Assembly: GCF_000173775.1 (NCBI RefSeq)
Contig: NZ_ACCD01000026.1
Coordinates: 1-59,697 of the forward strand
DNA length: 59,697 nt
Source: Yersinia rohdei ATCC 43380
Lineage (GTDB): Bacteria; Pseudomonadota; Gammaproteobacteria; Enterobacterales; Enterobacteriaceae
Reading direction: 5' to 3'
Positions 24,664 through 35,171 of this stretch are shown in pieces (positions within the stretch are counted from its first letter, which is position 1; every line of letters begins with the position of its first letter). The notes below the pieces were generated by a model, which was not told where the DNA came from, did not search any database, and saw only the letters and a program-made list of their open reading frames with translations. The position numbers were made by a program, and so were the translations under genes.

Positions 24664-27102
24664 TTAAAATTCTGTTTTAAAACTAAATCCAACCTTCTGT
24701 TTTACTCGAGCTGAGGGCTGAGAAATTACTTCAGAAAATAATGTTCTGACACCTTGTTGCTGTAAATATTGGGCCAGTTCTCTAACGGCAGCAGTTCCCG
24801 CGCCTCTTATGGTGCCCTCGCGGTCGGGAGATAATACATAGTCTGGCAGCGTTGCGGAGGCAACCAATTCAACTTCATCCCGGCTATTAAAACGATCTGC
24901 CAGAACAATGGCTATTATTCTTCCTTGTAGTTTGACCACGACATAGATTTCACCGGGGCGCTGAATAACTAATCTTCGATGAATGATACCGGTGACTATA
25001 TGCCCGGCATGCAGGAGTTTCCTTCGTGTGGAATCTTCCGTATTGTCACTTTGTTCACTGTGAACATCTTGATATTGCTGCCCCCAATGGTGAATAGTTT
25101 TACGCAGCCTCTGTCGCATGGCTTGAGCATTCTGAATTTCAGATTCTGAGAGTTTTGCTGCTTCTTCTGGGGAGTCTGTGGGAAGTATTTCTACTTCAAA
25201 TTCTAGTTCAGGTTGTTCAACTTGTTCACCTTGAGTGATTATGATAGGTGCAGTTTTCCTATAGATAAAAGTCTCTAATAATAACTCATAAATCCCTAGT
25301 GGCAGTAATTCTACTACCGAGGGTGAATCATCAATTGAGTAATAAGAAATATAAGTTAAATAACTAAGTTGGGCATAATCAAATGCTGTTTTTATATGGC
25401 TAAATCTATTTTCAGCATCATCTTCTACTATTTTTTCTTGTATTGCATTGACCAGGCGTGTTTCCACTTCTGTGTTTTCTACTGCGACACCGGTACTGCC
25501 GGTTTTAATAATTGTATCTATAATATGACCAAAATACACCGTATTCCACGTATCTAAGCTATGACCAAATAAGAGGGTGAAATCTGTCATAATATCCAAA
25601 GTCCAATCAATACAATAAGGCCTTACTTGACGGACTTGACGTGAGTTTAGCAAAGAATAGATGGACACCATGCATGCTTTGGCGACAGCAGGTAGGTTTA
25701 GCGCCTGTTGATGTTTAGTGTTATCTATATATGTCAATAACATATAGTTATCAACGCTATCTGTAGTATGAGGTGCGACTTCTGCTGGCGATGTTTTTTT
25801 AATAGGTTTAGCGTTACCCGCAATATGTAATGTTTTTCCGTTTGTATTGTTATTGAAATATTCTGCCGCACTAAATACGATACTATCTAATTGTTGGCAT
25901 TTACCGTGAGTGAGATAATTGTAAATATTTAAAAAGGGAATGAAAGCACATATTATTTTACTTATTTGGCTGACGTCTCTTTTTCCCCAGTTTTTCTCAC
26001 CAGTATCTGCGGTTAATATCACTTTATTTAGAATGAGAGGTTTGAGTATGTTGTAGTTAGATATTTTTATTGTTGTGTTATTATCTTCTTTGTTTTCATA
26101 TTCAAAAGATATAATTGGTGAAATGTCGACTAAATTATTATTTAATGTTTGGATATATTGAGTTTGCACTGAATCTTCTTTGATCTGTATTATAAATGAT
26201 AGGTTATCTATAACTTCATAGCGATCAAAATAAAATTTATTGATCATGTTTCGGTCATGAAAGATAATTCTTCGTTCATTCATGACAATGCTGGGGCCAT
26301 CAAAAAAGTTAATTTCATAATTATCATCTTCACCCATTCCATCACTACTAAAAACGAGTAAGATTTGTTTGTTCTGCAAGCGAGTATCATGCCAATACTC
26401 ACCAAACGCCTTAGGTAAGGCTATTTCTCGGTCTTCTATAATGACACACTGTTGGTCACAACTCATGTCATTATCTTCTGATACTTTCATGCTGCTAATA
26501 TTATTAACCATTCCCAGTGATTTTAAATAATTAGCCGTAGTATCCTCGGTTAACTTGAAAAAAGGAGCGTTGAAATTATCATTTTTATATATCGTTGCCA
26601 TCATTCCTTGTGGAACAGTGATAGAGTTAATACTGTCATTATTAATAAGTAAAGAGTTTCTGTTAGAGTTTATTATCCCTTGGCTATCATGATATAAATC
26701 TATTTTTTGGTTTAATGCCAGGCAAGTACTATTACCTTGGAATTTATCTTCATCATAAAAGCATGCTGCTGAGGCTATTCTGTATGAGTTTATTTTTTTA
26801 TATAACCCTAATAATTCCAGCTCTGGTAGGTCTATATCATTTTTTAATGTTTTTTCTTTACCTGAAAAATCACCGCTTTCATACAGTGTCACTATCATAC
26901 CCGGCGGGACTGAGATAGAGGCGATCCCATCATTAAAGTGATCGTTATAATGATATATAGGTTTAGACTCACTTTCTTCCGCACAAAATGACTCTCCGCC
27001 AAAATCAGCTAATTCGTAGAAGCATACTTTGGCTTTATCTGAGTAAGCCGGTTGCGACATCATTAATATAACGCTTGTTAATAGCTTTATGACTATTTTC
27101 AT
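24664..27102 (-). CDS. Exported beta/gamma-crystallin protein with C-terminal GNAT-like domain
   Basis: An 812-residue protein. A signal peptide ends near residue 21 (QPAYS). Two consecutive beta/gamma-crystallin domains follow: about 24-112 (CFYELADFGGESFC, then NDGIASISVPPG) and 112-210 (CFYDEDKFQGNSTC, then NDSINSITVPQG). The NDxxxS stretches match the Ca-binding motif of microbial crystallins. Related domains of a putative exported Y. pestis protein are known to bind calcium. Residues about 210-690 resemble nothing I know. The last 120 residues look like a GNAT acetyltransferase fold, with YVVVKLQGRIIAIVLA, then the acetyl-CoA loop RGAGTA at 766-771 and a typical VKQKVGFSF end. The ATG at 27102 follows AGAGG. 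The gene is AT-rich and likely an accessory acquisition. Whether the GNAT part is active outside the cytoplasm is unknown. Confidence 0.88.
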   Translation of the reverse strand: MKIVIKLLTSVILMMSQPAYSDKAKVCFYELADFGGESFCAEESESKPIYHYNDHFNDGIASISVPPGMIVTLYESGDFSGKEKTLKNDIDLPELELLGLYKKINSYRIASAACFYDEDKFQGNSTCLALNQKIDLYHDSQGIINSNRNSLLINNDSINSITVPQGMMATIYKNDNFNAPFFKLTEDTTANYLKSLGMVNNISSMKVSEDNDMSCDQQCVIIEDREIALPKAFGEYWHDTRLQNKQILLVFSSDGMGEDDNYEINFFDGPSIVMNERRIIFHDRNMINKFYFDRYEVIDNLSFIIQIKEDSVQTQYIQTLNNNLVDISPIISFEYENKEDNNTTIKISNYNILKPLILNKVILTADTGEKNWGKRDVSQISKIICAFIPFLNIYNYLTHGKCQQLDSIVFSAAEYFNNNTNGKTLHIAGNAKPIKKTSPAEVAPHTTDSVDNYMLLTYIDNTKHQQALNLPAVAKACMVSIYSLLNSRQVRQVRPYCIDWTLDIMTDFTLLFGHSLDTWNTVYFGHIIDTIIKTGSTGVAVENTEVETRLVNAIQEKIVEDDAENRFSHIKTAFDYAQLSYLTYISYYSIDDSPSVVELLPLGIYELLLETFIYRKTAPIIITQGEQVEQPELEFEVEILPTDSPEEAAKLSESEIQNAQAMRQRLRKTIHHWGQQYQDVHSEQSDNTEDSTRRKLLHAGHIVTGIIHRRLVIQRPGEIYVVVKLQGRIIAIVLADRFNSRDEVELVASATLPDYVLSPDREGTIRGAGTAAVRELAQYLQQQGVRTLFSEVISQPSARVKQKVGFSFKTEF

Positions 27103-27316
27103 CGGCGCCTCTTTAGATGTGTTGGTTATTAATTACATTTAATCAACTAGATCTAGATGTTATATTATGTATTTTTTATTTGCTTTATCTATTTTCATTA
27201 TTCTATTTAATTATTTTATAGTGTTAATCATGATGAAATAGTTTATTTTACTTTTCGATAAGGTTGTTATAAATGACTTATGTAAAAACTTAGCTGCTAT
27301 TTCCTGTAAAATAAGA
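27103..27316. other. AT-rich spacer upstream of the crystallin gene
   Basis: Very AT-rich and presumably the promoter of the leftward crystallin gene. No ORF or repeat is visible. Confidence 0.4.
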
Positions 27317-27355
27317 ATAAAAAAAAGCCCCCTGGATATTAACATTCAGGGGGCT
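27317..27355 (-). terminator. Terminator of satP
   Basis: On the minus strand AGCCCCCTG / CAGGGGGCT forms a strong stem, followed by a run of T. It lies 26 bases after the satP stop. Confidence 0.92.
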
Positions 27356-27380
27356 ATTAAATATTATAATTTTGCTGTAA

Positions 27381-27974
27381 TTAAGCTACAGCTTGTACTT
27401 GTAATCTTTGGCTTGGTTCACCAATTGGCAATACAGTACGGCCATATTGTTCGTTTAATACTTCTGCCATTGCCAGGTAAATAGCACTGGCTCCGCAGAT
27501 AATGCCTTCGAACCCGGCGAAAACCAGCAGTGAATGGTTACCGGTGAAGTTGCCAACTGCCAGCAGAGCAAACAGCAGTGTCAGGCTACCGAATACAAAC
27601 TGCAAGGCGCGGTTCGCGGGCAAAGTACCGAAGAACATAAACAGCGTGAAGATACCCCAGAGACCTAAATAAACGCCGAGGAATTGTGCATCAGTTGCTT
27701 CTGCCATCCCCATTTTAGGCAGCATCAGCAAGCCAACCAGGCTCAGCCAGAATGCGCCATATGAAGTAAATGCAGTTGCGGCAAAAGTATTGCCTTTTTT
27801 GTACTCCAGCATGCCTGCCAGAATTTGTGCCAGACCGCCGTAAAAAATCCCCATACTCAAAATAACAGAGGTTAGGGGAAAGAAGCCTGCATTGTGCAGG
27901 TTAAGCAAGACGGTAGTCATCCCAAAACCCATCAGGCCTAAAGGGCCAGGATTCGCCAACTTGGTGGTGTTCAT
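27381..27974 (-). CDS. satP: Acetate/succinate:H+ symporter SatP
   Basis: A 197-residue inner-membrane protein of the GPR1/FUN34/YaaH family with six membrane helices. The family signature [14 protein letters not shown] is at residues 8-21, and an [22 protein letters not shown] block follows in parts. It imports acetate and succinate with protons. E. coli SatP (YaaH) is 188 residues and lies in the same mog-satP-dnaK neighbourhood. The ATG at 27974 follows AGAGGAC. Confidence 0.95.
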   Translation of the reverse strand: MNTTKLANPGPLGLMGFGMTTVLLNLHNAGFFPLTSVILSMGIFYGGLAQILAGMLEYKKGNTFAATAFTSYGAFWLSLVGLLMLPKMGMAEATDAQFLGVYLGLWGIFTLFMFFGTLPANRALQFVFGSLTLLFALLAVGNFTGNHSLLVFAGFEGIICGASAIYLAMAEVLNEQYGRTVLPIGEPSQRLQVQAVA

Positions 27975-27997
27975 AAGTCCTCTGCAAATTTGGTATA

Positions 27998-28120
27998 CCC
28001 GTTATTTTTCAAAATACAGAGTTATTGGCTTTCATTACTTACACAATTAATTGATTTATAACAATATATTGTGTCTGCTAAGTTGGCTGTTACCTGCGAC
28101 TTGAAATCTACTGGGTGTAT
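27998..28120. repeat. Imperfect inverted intergenic repeat upstream of satP
   Basis: The left arm TATACCCGTTATTTTTCAA near 27998 and the right arm TACCTGCGACTTGAAATCTACTGGGTGTAT at 28091-28120 are imperfect inverses about 50 bases apart. The right arm matches the repeat at 1813-1840 in almost every position. It is a dispersed Yersinia-type intergenic element that lies between satP and dnaK. Confidence 0.65.
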
Positions 28121-28259
28121 AATTATTTAAATAAGTATAAGGCTACTGAATGACTAAAAAGTCGTCTATTCCTTCAGTGCGCGCGGCATCATAATGATCC
28201 ACGCGGCGGGAAACAATGATCTGGAGGGCGATAAAAAGTAATTTTTTTTCATTGCCCCC

Positions 28260-28287
28260 CTTGATGCTGAGTTTCCTGGCCCCATCT
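28260..28287 (+). promoter_or_regulatory. Sigma-32 heat-shock promoter of dnaKJ
   Basis: CTTGATG at 28260-28266 and CCCCATCT at 28280-28287 with a 13-base spacer. The flanking bases CCCCC before and CAACCGCAG after are those of the E. coli dnaK P1 promoter. It gives a leader of about 160 bases. Confidence 0.93.
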
Positions 28288-28454
28288 TATTCCCAACCGC
28301 AGGGACTAATCGTGGATCAGCGGAAACATGCATCAGTAGAATTCTGAGTATGAAATCATTGATTAAGAAAACATGGGCAGTTGAAAATAAACAATCCGCC
28401 CACATATAGATTAGTAACTTGACCGAATATGACTTTTTAGTGGAGGCGTTCTAG

Positions 28455-30365
28455 ATGGGTAAAATTATTGGTATCGACTTGGGTACTACCAACTCTTGTG
28501 TAGCAATTATGGATGGTACAACTGCGCGCGTGCTGGAAAACGCCGAAGGCGATCGCACAACGCCTTCTATTATCGCGTATACCCAAGATGGTGAGATTCT
28601 GGTTGGTCAACCAGCTAAACGTCAGGCTGTCACTAACGCAGAAAACACATTGTTTGCTATTAAGCGTTTGATTGGCCGTCGTTTCCAAGACGAAGAAGCA
28701 CAGCGTGATAAGAGCATCATGCCGTACAAAATCGTTGCTGCGGATAATGGCGATGCTTGGCTGGAAGTAAGAGGCCAAAAAATTGCACCACCGCAGATTT
28801 CTGCTGAAGTACTGAAAAAAATGAAGAAAACGGCTGAAGATTATCTGGGTGAACCAGTAACTGAAGCGGTTATCACTGTACCTGCATATTTTAACGATGC
28901 TCAGCGCCAGGCAACTAAAGATGCTGGCCGTATCGCAGGTCTGGAAGTAAAACGTATCATCAACGAACCAACCGCAGCGGCATTGGCCTACGGTCTGGAT
29001 AAAGAAGTCGGCAACCGTACTATCGCGGTTTATGACCTTGGTGGTGGTACTTTCGATATCTCAATTATCGAAATCGACGAAGTTGATGGCGAAAAAACCT
29101 TTGAAGTTCTGGCAACCAACGGTGATACCCACTTGGGTGGTGAAGACTTCGATAGCCGTCTGATTAATTACTTGGTTGATGAATTCAAGAAAGACCAGGG
29201 TATGGATCTGCGTACTGATCCACTGGCAATGCAGCGCCTGAAAGAAGCCGCTGAAAAAGCGAAAATTGAGCTGTCTTCAGCTCAGCAGACCGATGTTAAC
29301 TTGCCGTACATCACGGCTGATGGCAGTGGTCCAAAACACATGAACATCAAAGTGACTCGCGCTAAATTGGAGTCACTGGTAGAAGATTTAGTTAATCGTT
29401 CTATTGAACCACTGAAAGTTGCTCTGCAAGATGCTGGTCTGTCTGTTTCCGATATCCAAGACGTTATCTTGGTAGGTGGTCAGACTCGTATGCCAATGGT
29501 TCAGAAGAAAGTATCTGAGTTCTTTGGTAAAGAGCCACGTAAAGACGTTAACCCAGATGAAGCTGTTGCTATTGGTGCGGCAGTGCAGGGTGGTGTTCTG
29601 TCTGGTGAAGTGAAAGACGTGCTGTTGTTAGACGTTACCCCACTGTCACTGGGTATTGAAACCATGGGTGGTGTGATGACTCCGCTTATCACCAAAAACA
29701 CCACTATCCCAACTAAGCACAGTCAGGTGTTCTCTACTGCGGAAGATAACCAGTCTGCGGTAACCATCCATGTGCTGCAGGGTGAACGTAAACGTGCTCA
29801 GGATAACAAATCTCTGGGTCAGTTCAATCTGGACGGTATCCAGGCGGCACCTCGCGGCATGGCGCAAATCGAAGTCACCTTCGATATCGACGCCGATGGT
29901 ATTTTGCATGTGTCTGCTAAAGACAAAAATACCGGTCGTGAGCAGAAAATCACCATCAAGGCCTCTTCTGGTTTGAACGAGGAAGAGATCCAGAAAATGG
30001 TTCGTGATGCTGAAGCCAATGCTGAAGCAGACCGTAAGTTTGAAGAACTGGTACAAACTCGTAACCAAGCTGACCACCTGATTCACGGTACACGTAAACA
30101 GTTGGAAGAAGCCGGTGACAAGTTGCCAGCTGAAGATAAAGCTTCAATCGAAGATGCAGTTAAAGCTCTGGAAGCTGCACTGAAGAGCGAAGATAAAGCT
30201 GAAATTGAAGCGAAAACTCAAGCTCTGGTGCAAGTTTCTGGCAAGTTGCTGGAAATGGCTCAGCAACAGCAAGCTGCCGCAGGCGGTGATGCTGGCGATA
30301 CCAGTGCTAAGAAAGAAGACGACGTTGTAGACGCCGAATTCGAAGAAGTAAAAGACAAAAAATAA
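28455..30365 (+). CDS. dnaK: Hsp70 chaperone DnaK
   Basis: A 636-residue ATP-dependent chaperone (E. coli 638). The ATPase domain (1-385) starts [13 protein letters not shown] and has the phosphate loop [13 protein letters not shown] and VGGQTRMP. The substrate-binding domain follows the linker [13 protein letters not shown], and the tail ends in the acidic VVDAEFEEV motif. It works with DnaJ and GrpE in folding and heat-shock control. The ATG at 28455 follows TGGAGG. Confidence 0.99.
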   Translation: MGKIIGIDLGTTNSCVAIMDGTTARVLENAEGDRTTPSIIAYTQDGEILVGQPAKRQAVTNAENTLFAIKRLIGRRFQDEEAQRDKSIMPYKIVAADNGDAWLEVRGQKIAPPQISAEVLKKMKKTAEDYLGEPVTEAVITVPAYFNDAQRQATKDAGRIAGLEVKRIINEPTAAALAYGLDKEVGNRTIAVYDLGGGTFDISIIEIDEVDGEKTFEVLATNGDTHLGGEDFDSRLINYLVDEFKKDQGMDLRTDPLAMQRLKEAAEKAKIELSSAQQTDVNLPYITADGSGPKHMNIKVTRAKLESLVEDLVNRSIEPLKVALQDAGLSVSDIQDVILVGGQTRMPMVQKKVSEFFGKEPRKDVNPDEAVAIGAAVQGGVLSGEVKDVLLLDVTPLSLGIETMGGVMTPLITKNTTIPTKHSQVFSTAEDNQSAVTIHVLQGERKRAQDNKSLGQFNLDGIQAAPRGMAQIEVTFDIDADGILHVSAKDKNTGREQKITIKASSGLNEEEIQKMVRDAEANAEADRKFEELVQTRNQADHLIHGTRKQLEEAGDKLPAEDKASIEDAVKALEAALKSEDKAEIEAKTQALVQVSGKLLEMAQQQQAAAGGDAGDTSAKKEDDVVDAEFEEVKDKK

Positions 30366-30416
30366 TAGCCCTTAAGCGGGCACAGCAGTGGTAGGCCTTA
30401 CTGTTGCTGGAAACCA

Positions 30417-30448
30417 GCACGGGCGTCGAGGAAACTCTACGCCCGTGC
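30417..30448 (+). terminator. dnaK-dnaJ intercistronic hairpin
   Basis: GCACGGGCGT (30417-30426) pairs perfectly with ACGCCCGTGC (30439-30448). No T-run follows, so it is more likely an RNA-stabilising or partly terminating hairpin that lowers dnaJ expression relative to dnaK. E. coli has a similar element in this gap, from which a small RNA (tpke11) has been described. Confidence 0.6.
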
Positions 30449-30477
30449 ACGCATGTTAAGGGTAGGAAAAAAAGAGA

Positions 30478-31608
30478 ATGGCGAAGAGAGATTATTACGA
30501 GGTTTTAGGCGTTAAAAAAGACGCCGAAGAACGTGAAATCAAAAAGGCCTATAAACGCCTGGCGGTAAAGTATCACCCGGACCGTAATCAGGACGAGAAC
30601 GATACCGGCGAAAATTTCAAAGAAGTTAAAGAAGCCTACGAAATTCTGACCGATCCACAAAAACGTGCGGCATACGATCAGTATGGTCATGCAGCCTTCG
30701 AGCAAGGTGGCATGGGCGGTGGCGGTTTTGGTGGTGGCGGTGCTGATTTTAGCGACATTTTTGGTGATGTTTTCGGTGATATCTTTGGCGGTGGCCGTCG
30801 GCAACGCGCCTCCCGTGGCTCAGACCTGCGTTACAACATGGATCTGACACTGGAAGAAGCGGTTAGGGGTGTGACCAAAGAAATTCGTATCCCAACGCTA
30901 AATGAATGTGATGTTTGCCACGGTAGTGGTGCTAAACCGGGAAGCTCTCCTGTCACATGTTCGACTTGCCGTGGTGCAGGTCAGGTACATATGCGCCAAG
31001 GGTTCTTCACCGTACAGCAGGCGTGTCCAACTTGTCATGGCAATGGTCAAATCATTAAAGACCCGTGCAATAAATGTCATGGACATGGTCGTGTTGAAAA
31101 ATCTAAAACACTGTCGGTTAAGATCCCGGCGGGCGTGGATACCGGTGACCGCATTCGTCTAAGCGGTGAAGGTGAAGCCGGCGAACACGGCGCACCAGCA
31201 GGTGATTTATACGTTCAGGTGCAGGTTAAAGCTCACCCAATCTTTGAACGTGAAGGTAATAACCTGTATTGCGAAGTGCCAATTAACTTTGCAATGGCAG
31301 CCTTGGGTGGCGAGATTGAAGTCCCAACCTTGGATGGCCGGGTTAAGCTGAAAGTCCCTGCGGAAACCCAAACCGGCAAATTGTTCCGTATGCGCGGTAA
31401 AGGGGTTAAATCTGTTCGCGGTGGTAGCCAGGGTGACTTGCTGTGCCGCGTTGTGGTTGAGACGCCAGTCCATCTGAGTGAAAAACAGAAACAACTGCTG
31501 CGGGAACTGGAAGAAAGCTTTGTGGGTGCCGCGGGCGAGAAAAATAGCCCCCGTTCCAAGAGCTTTTTAGATGGTGTCAAAAAGTTCTTTGACGATCTGA
31601 CCCGCTAG
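30478..31608 (+). CDS. dnaJ: Hsp40 co-chaperone DnaJ
   Basis: A 376-residue type I J-protein that delivers clients to DnaK and stimulates its ATPase. The J domain carries HPD in YHPDRNQ, a Gly/Phe-rich linker follows (about 75-110), then four zinc motifs [24 protein letters not shown] and CNKCHGHG, and the C-terminal substrate domains. It is second in the dnaKJ operon, 112 bases after dnaK. Confidence 0.99.
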   Translation: MAKRDYYEVLGVKKDAEEREIKKAYKRLAVKYHPDRNQDENDTGENFKEVKEAYEILTDPQKRAAYDQYGHAAFEQGGMGGGGFGGGGADFSDIFGDVFGDIFGGGRRQRASRGSDLRYNMDLTLEEAVRGVTKEIRIPTLNECDVCHGSGAKPGSSPVTCSTCRGAGQVHMRQGFFTVQQACPTCHGNGQIIKDPCNKCHGHGRVEKSKTLSVKIPAGVDTGDRIRLSGEGEAGEHGAPAGDLYVQVQVKAHPIFEREGNNLYCEVPINFAMAALGGEIEVPTLDGRVKLKVPAETQTGKLFRMRGKGVKSVRGGSQGDLLCRVVVETPVHLSEKQKQLLRELEESFVGAAGEKNSPRSKSFLDGVKKFFDDLTR

Positions 31609-31651
31609 CGATGGTTTAGCTGCTAGCCTGCTAATAATGCAGATGAAAATT

Positions 31652-31683
31652 AAAATCCTCGATAAATATCGGGGATTTTTTTC
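31652..31683 (+). terminator. Terminator of dnaKJ
   Basis: AAAATCCTCGAT-AAAT-ATCGGGGATTTT stem with one G-T pair and a T-run, about 45 bases after the dnaJ stop. Confidence 0.9.
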
Positions 31684-31844
31684 ATCGTCTGAGATGATTA
31701 TTTGTGATGAACATTGGCAATAGATCGGTTTTACCGAGTATTTGTTGCTATAAAAACGACTTTTTTCGAGTTAAGGATTATCCTAATATTTGTACATTGA
31801 TTTAATGAGCGCAGGCTCACTGTCCGATGTAAGGAGCTTTCATT

Positions 31845-33023
31845 GTGACAAACATAATTCGTCAATTTTTACGCCAAGAGGCCGCGGGCGGCTTAATTTT
31901 AATTTTTGCCGCCATCGTGGCTTTATTTATGGCGAACAGCCCACTCTTCGGGTTTTATCAATCATTTCTTGATGTACCAGTATCAGTAAAGATAGCGGCG
32001 CTGGATATCAGTAAGCCACTGCTGCTGTGGGTTAACGATGGCTTAATGGCCGTATTCTTCTTGGTTGTCGGGCTGGAAGTTAAGCGCGAATTGATGGAAG
32101 GTTCGCTCGCGGGCCGTGATAAAGCGGTATTCCCCGCGATTGCGGCATTGGGCGGAATGTTGGCCCCAGCACTTATCTATTTACTGTTTAATGGGGCCGA
32201 TGAAGTTACCCGCCAAGGCTGGGCAATTCCGGCCGCCACTGATATTGCCTTTGCACTGGGTGTGATGGCATTGCTGGGGAATCGGGTTCCAACCAGTCTA
32301 AAAGTCTTTTTACTGGCATTAGCCATTATTGATGATCTGGGCGTCATTATTATTATTGCGTTGTTTTATACCCATGAAGTTTCACTGCCAGCATTAGGGA
32401 TTGCTGCTGCGGCGATTGCGCTGTTGGGTTATATGAATTGGCGTGGTGTCGGGAAGACTTCTGCTTATTTATTGGTCGGGTTGGTGCTGTGGGTCTGTAT
32501 TTTGAAATCCGGTGTACATGCAACCTTAGCCGGTGTGATTGTCGGCTTTATGATACCGCTGCACACGAAAGACAAACGTTCGCCTTCTGAAACTTTGGAA
32601 CACGGTTTACATCCGTGGGTGGCTTATTTAATTCTGCCATTCTTTGCTTTTGCCAATGCAGGGGTTTCATTACAAGGTGTTTCTTTTGCAGGATTAACCT
32701 CGTTACTGCCTCTTGGGATTGCAAGCGGCCTGTTTATTGGTAAACCTCTGGGGATTTTTCTCTTTAGTTGGTTAGCGGTTAAGTTTGGGATTGCTAAACT
32801 GCCCGATGACATCAACTTTAAACAGATTTTTGCCGTATCAGTGCTGTGTGGTATTGGTTTCACCATGTCGATCTTTATTGCTTCACTGGCATTTGAGGGC
32901 GCTGATATTGCCCTGATGACCTATTCTAAGTTGGGCATACTATTAGGCTCAACCACCGCAGCAGTTGTGGGTTACAGCTTGTTGCGTTTGGCTTTGCCAG
33001 TGAATAAAAAAGTAATTAACTGA
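31845..33023 (+). CDS. nhaA: Na+/H+ antiporter NhaA
   Basis: A 392-residue inner-membrane antiporter (E. coli 388) that expels Na+ or Li+ in exchange for protons, important at high pH and salt. Twelve helices; the ion-site aspartates are in [11 protein letters not shown] (residues near 163-164), and the discontinuous helix motif [11 protein letters not shown] is present. It starts at a GTG (31845) with AAGGAG eight bases upstream; no ATG gives the family N-terminus. It precedes its activator gene nhaR, as in E. coli. Confidence 0.97.
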   Translation: MTNIIRQFLRQEAAGGLILIFAAIVALFMANSPLFGFYQSFLDVPVSVKIAALDISKPLLLWVNDGLMAVFFLVVGLEVKRELMEGSLAGRDKAVFPAIAALGGMLAPALIYLLFNGADEVTRQGWAIPAATDIAFALGVMALLGNRVPTSLKVFLLALAIIDDLGVIIIIALFYTHEVSLPALGIAAAAIALLGYMNWRGVGKTSAYLLVGLVLWVCILKSGVHATLAGVIVGFMIPLHTKDKRSPSETLEHGLHPWVAYLILPFFAFANAGVSLQGVSFAGLTSLLPLGIASGLFIGKPLGIFLFSWLAVKFGIAKLPDDINFKQIFAVSVLCGIGFTMSIFIASLAFEGADIALMTYSKLGILLGSTTAAVVGYSLLRLALPVNKKVIN

Positions 33024-33176
33024 TTTAAGGTTGAATGGTCAGTGCTGTTTACCGCAGCACTGACAGCTTATTTGATGGATTTCATGACTTTCAATTTGTG
33101 AGGTCTCGGAACAGGGAATGTTTAGTCGTGCTTATGGCCTCTATTTGGCTTGGCGATATGTTAAGGGGATAACAAC

Positions 33177-34076
33177 ATGCGAATGTCACACATCAATTTC
33201 AATCATTTATATTATTTTTGGCAAGTATGTAAGGAAGGCTCAGTTGTTGGTGCTGCAGAGGCTTTATTTCTGACACCGCAAACTATTACTGGGCAAATCA
33301 AAGCTCTGGAAGAGCGCCTGGGCGGTAAATTGTTTAAGCGGCAGGGGCGAGGGCTGGTGCCATCTGAATTAGGGCAATTGGTTTTTCGCTATGCCGATAA
33401 GATGTTTATGCTCAGCCATGAAATGCTGGATATAGTTAATTATCGTAAAGAATCTAACTTATTATTTGATGTCGGTGTTGCCGATGCCTTATCCAAGCGC
33501 TTGGTGAGCCAGGTGTTGGAAACGGTGGTCGCTGATCATGAAAAAATTCATTTACGCTGTTTTGAATCGACTCATGAGATGCTGCTAGAACAGCTAAGTC
33601 AGCATAAACTGGATATGATTCTGTCTGATTGCCCGGTCGATTCCAGTCAGCAAGAGGGGCTATTTGCTGTAAAACTTGGCGAGTGCAGTGTCAGTTTTTA
33701 CTGCCGTCAGCCTATTCCAGAGTTGCCTTTCCCGGCTTGTTTACAGCAAAAACGTTTATTGATCCCCGGCCGTCGTTCAATGCTAGGGCGTAAATTATTA
33801 AACTGGATCAACAGCAAAGGGCTAAAAGTGGAGATTCTGGGGGAATTTGATGACGCAGCACTAATGAATGCCTTTGCTCTCTATAACAATGCCATTTTTG
33901 TTGCGCCAACCATATACGCCGCTGATGCCTATGCCCAAGATGACAAAATTGTAGAAATCGGTCGTTTAGATAATGTGCAGGAAGAATATTACGTTATTTT
34001 TGCCGAGCGTATGATTCAGCACCCGGCGGTACAACGAGTCTGTAATAAAGATTTCTCCGCACTTTTTAACGGCTAA
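33177..34076 (+). CDS. nhaR: LysR-type activator NhaR
   Basis: A 299-residue LysR-family regulator that activates nhaA in response to Na+. The N-terminal winged helix-turn-helix ([20 protein letters not shown], read in parts) is followed by [17 protein letters not shown]. The C-terminal part is the effector domain. In E. coli NhaR also activates the pga biofilm polysaccharide genes. Starts at 33177 and 33183 are both possible; 33177 is favoured by AAGGGG spacing. Confidence 0.96.
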   Translation: MRMSHINFNHLYYFWQVCKEGSVVGAAEALFLTPQTITGQIKALEERLGGKLFKRQGRGLVPSELGQLVFRYADKMFMLSHEMLDIVNYRKESNLLFDVGVADALSKRLVSQVLETVVADHEKIHLRCFESTHEMLLEQLSQHKLDMILSDCPVDSSQQEGLFAVKLGECSVSFYCRQPIPELPFPACLQQKRLLIPGRRSMLGRKLLNWINSKGLKVEILGEFDDAALMNAFALYNNAIFVAPTIYAADAYAQDDKIVEIGRLDNVQEEYYVIFAERMIQHPAVQRVCNKDFSALFNG

Positions 34077-34442
34077 CGCTACTGGCCATCTTGCTGTGCA
34101 AGATTGTTGGCAGCCATCATCTCCTGGCTCAGGGATGGGCCAAAAGATGTGAAACCACGACAAGCAGTATTCAAATCTCCTTTCGATAGATTTCTTATCC
34201 GACCTATTGATTTAAAATTAACCGGATTAATAAACCGGCTCCGACAGATTAGCATTTGTGCTGTTCAACCTATTTTCTGACCGATTTATCATTCAGTACA
34301 GTTTATCGACAATGTAAAGTCTCTTGGCAACAAGTTGATTTGGTGGATGAGTGGCCGCGGGGAAGCAGTTTGATAGTCAGCATATGCTGACAAATTGTGG
34401 GCAGCTAAAGAGTCAATAAATCTTCTGGGTGAAAAAAAGACG
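34077..34442. other. Gene-free stretch between nhaR and rpsT
   Basis: About 370 bases between converging genes. No ORF, repeat or tRNA-like structure is evident, and no clear terminator for nhaR could be found. Confidence 0.5.
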
Positions 34443-34472
34443 TAAAAAAACCGGCCTAAGCCGGTCTTTTTA
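34443..34472 (-). terminator. Terminator of rpsT
   Basis: On the minus strand ACCGGC-TTAG-GCCGGT is followed by seven T residues, 23 bases after the rpsT stop. Confidence 0.93.
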
Positions 34473-34494
34473 CTAAGCAGTCAACTTAATGCAA

Positions 34495-34758
34495 TTACTG
34501 CATTGCGTTGATTTGCGCTACTAAGTTTGACTTATGGCGCGCTGCTTTGTTTTTGTGGATCAGACCTTTACAGGACTGACGATCCACGATTGGTTGCATT
34601 TCATTAAATGCTTTTTGCGCTGCGTCTTTATCGCCAGCTGCAATTGCCGCATACACCTTCTTAATGAAGGTACGCACCATTGAGCGACGGCTAGCATTAT
34701 GCTTGCGGCGTTTCTCAGACTGTACGGCGCGTTTCTTAGCTGATTTGATATTAGCCAA
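34495..34758 (-). CDS. rpsT: 30S ribosomal protein S20
   Basis: An 87-residue basic protein of the small ribosomal subunit, the same length as in E. coli. The sequence [20 protein letters not shown] is typical. It starts with TTG (complement of CAA at 34756-34758), preceded by GGGAG. The same rare UUG start is known in E. coli, where it is needed for autogenous translational control by S20. It has a strong promoter at 34807-34835 and its own terminator. Confidence 0.98.
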
Positions 34759-34806
34759 GGTCCAACTCCCAAATATATTCTATTGAGGACAATTCAAAGG
34801 CCGAGG

Positions 34807-34835
34807 AATATGCCCTTTTCGCCTTCGTTTGTCAA
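34807..34835 (-). promoter_or_regulatory. rpsT promoter
   Basis: On the minus strand TTGACA (34830-34835) and CATATT (34807-34812) are separated by exactly 17 bases, about 50 bases before the rpsT start. Confidence 0.8.
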
Positions 34836-35113
34836 TGGATTTGTGCAAATAAGCGCCGTTTGTACGGGCGGCACTTGCTACGTTGTGATGGAGCGGGATT
34901 TTACCAGCTTCGCGCTGTGGAATACAGTCTTTCGAAAGAAAATTCCACAGTTCACTGCCTCGAAGGGATTCGACGGTGGTTCTTGTAAAAATCTCAGCCT
35001 GCTTCTGTATTCAACGGCGTGGGCATTCTACAGGATAAAGTCAGAAAAGGGGATTTTACCTGCATATAATTGGCAAAATGGTATGACTTTCGGTTAAAGG
35101 TGCCAATCGCGGG

Positions 35114-35142
35114 TTAACCTTAACCGCTGTACAAGGTATAAT
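35114..35142 (+). promoter_or_regulatory. Promoter of the ribF-ileS-lspA-fkpB-ispH operon
   Basis: TTAACC (35114-35119) and a perfect TATAAT (35137-35142) with a 17-base spacer, 29 bases before the ribF start. The rest of the rpsT-ribF gap (34836-35113) shows only a few short inverted stretches and no gene. Confidence 0.75.
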
Positions 35143-35171
35143 CCGGCGATTTCCACTGTTTTGAGCCAGCT

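Noticed and set aside
28166-28405. 79-codon minus-strand ORF upstream of dnaK
   Set aside because: It lies across the sigma-32 promoter and leader of dnaK and has no coding features.
34783-35097. 104-codon ORF between rpsT and ribF
   Set aside because: It overlaps the rpsT promoter on the other strand, has no ribosome-binding site and shows no conserved text.
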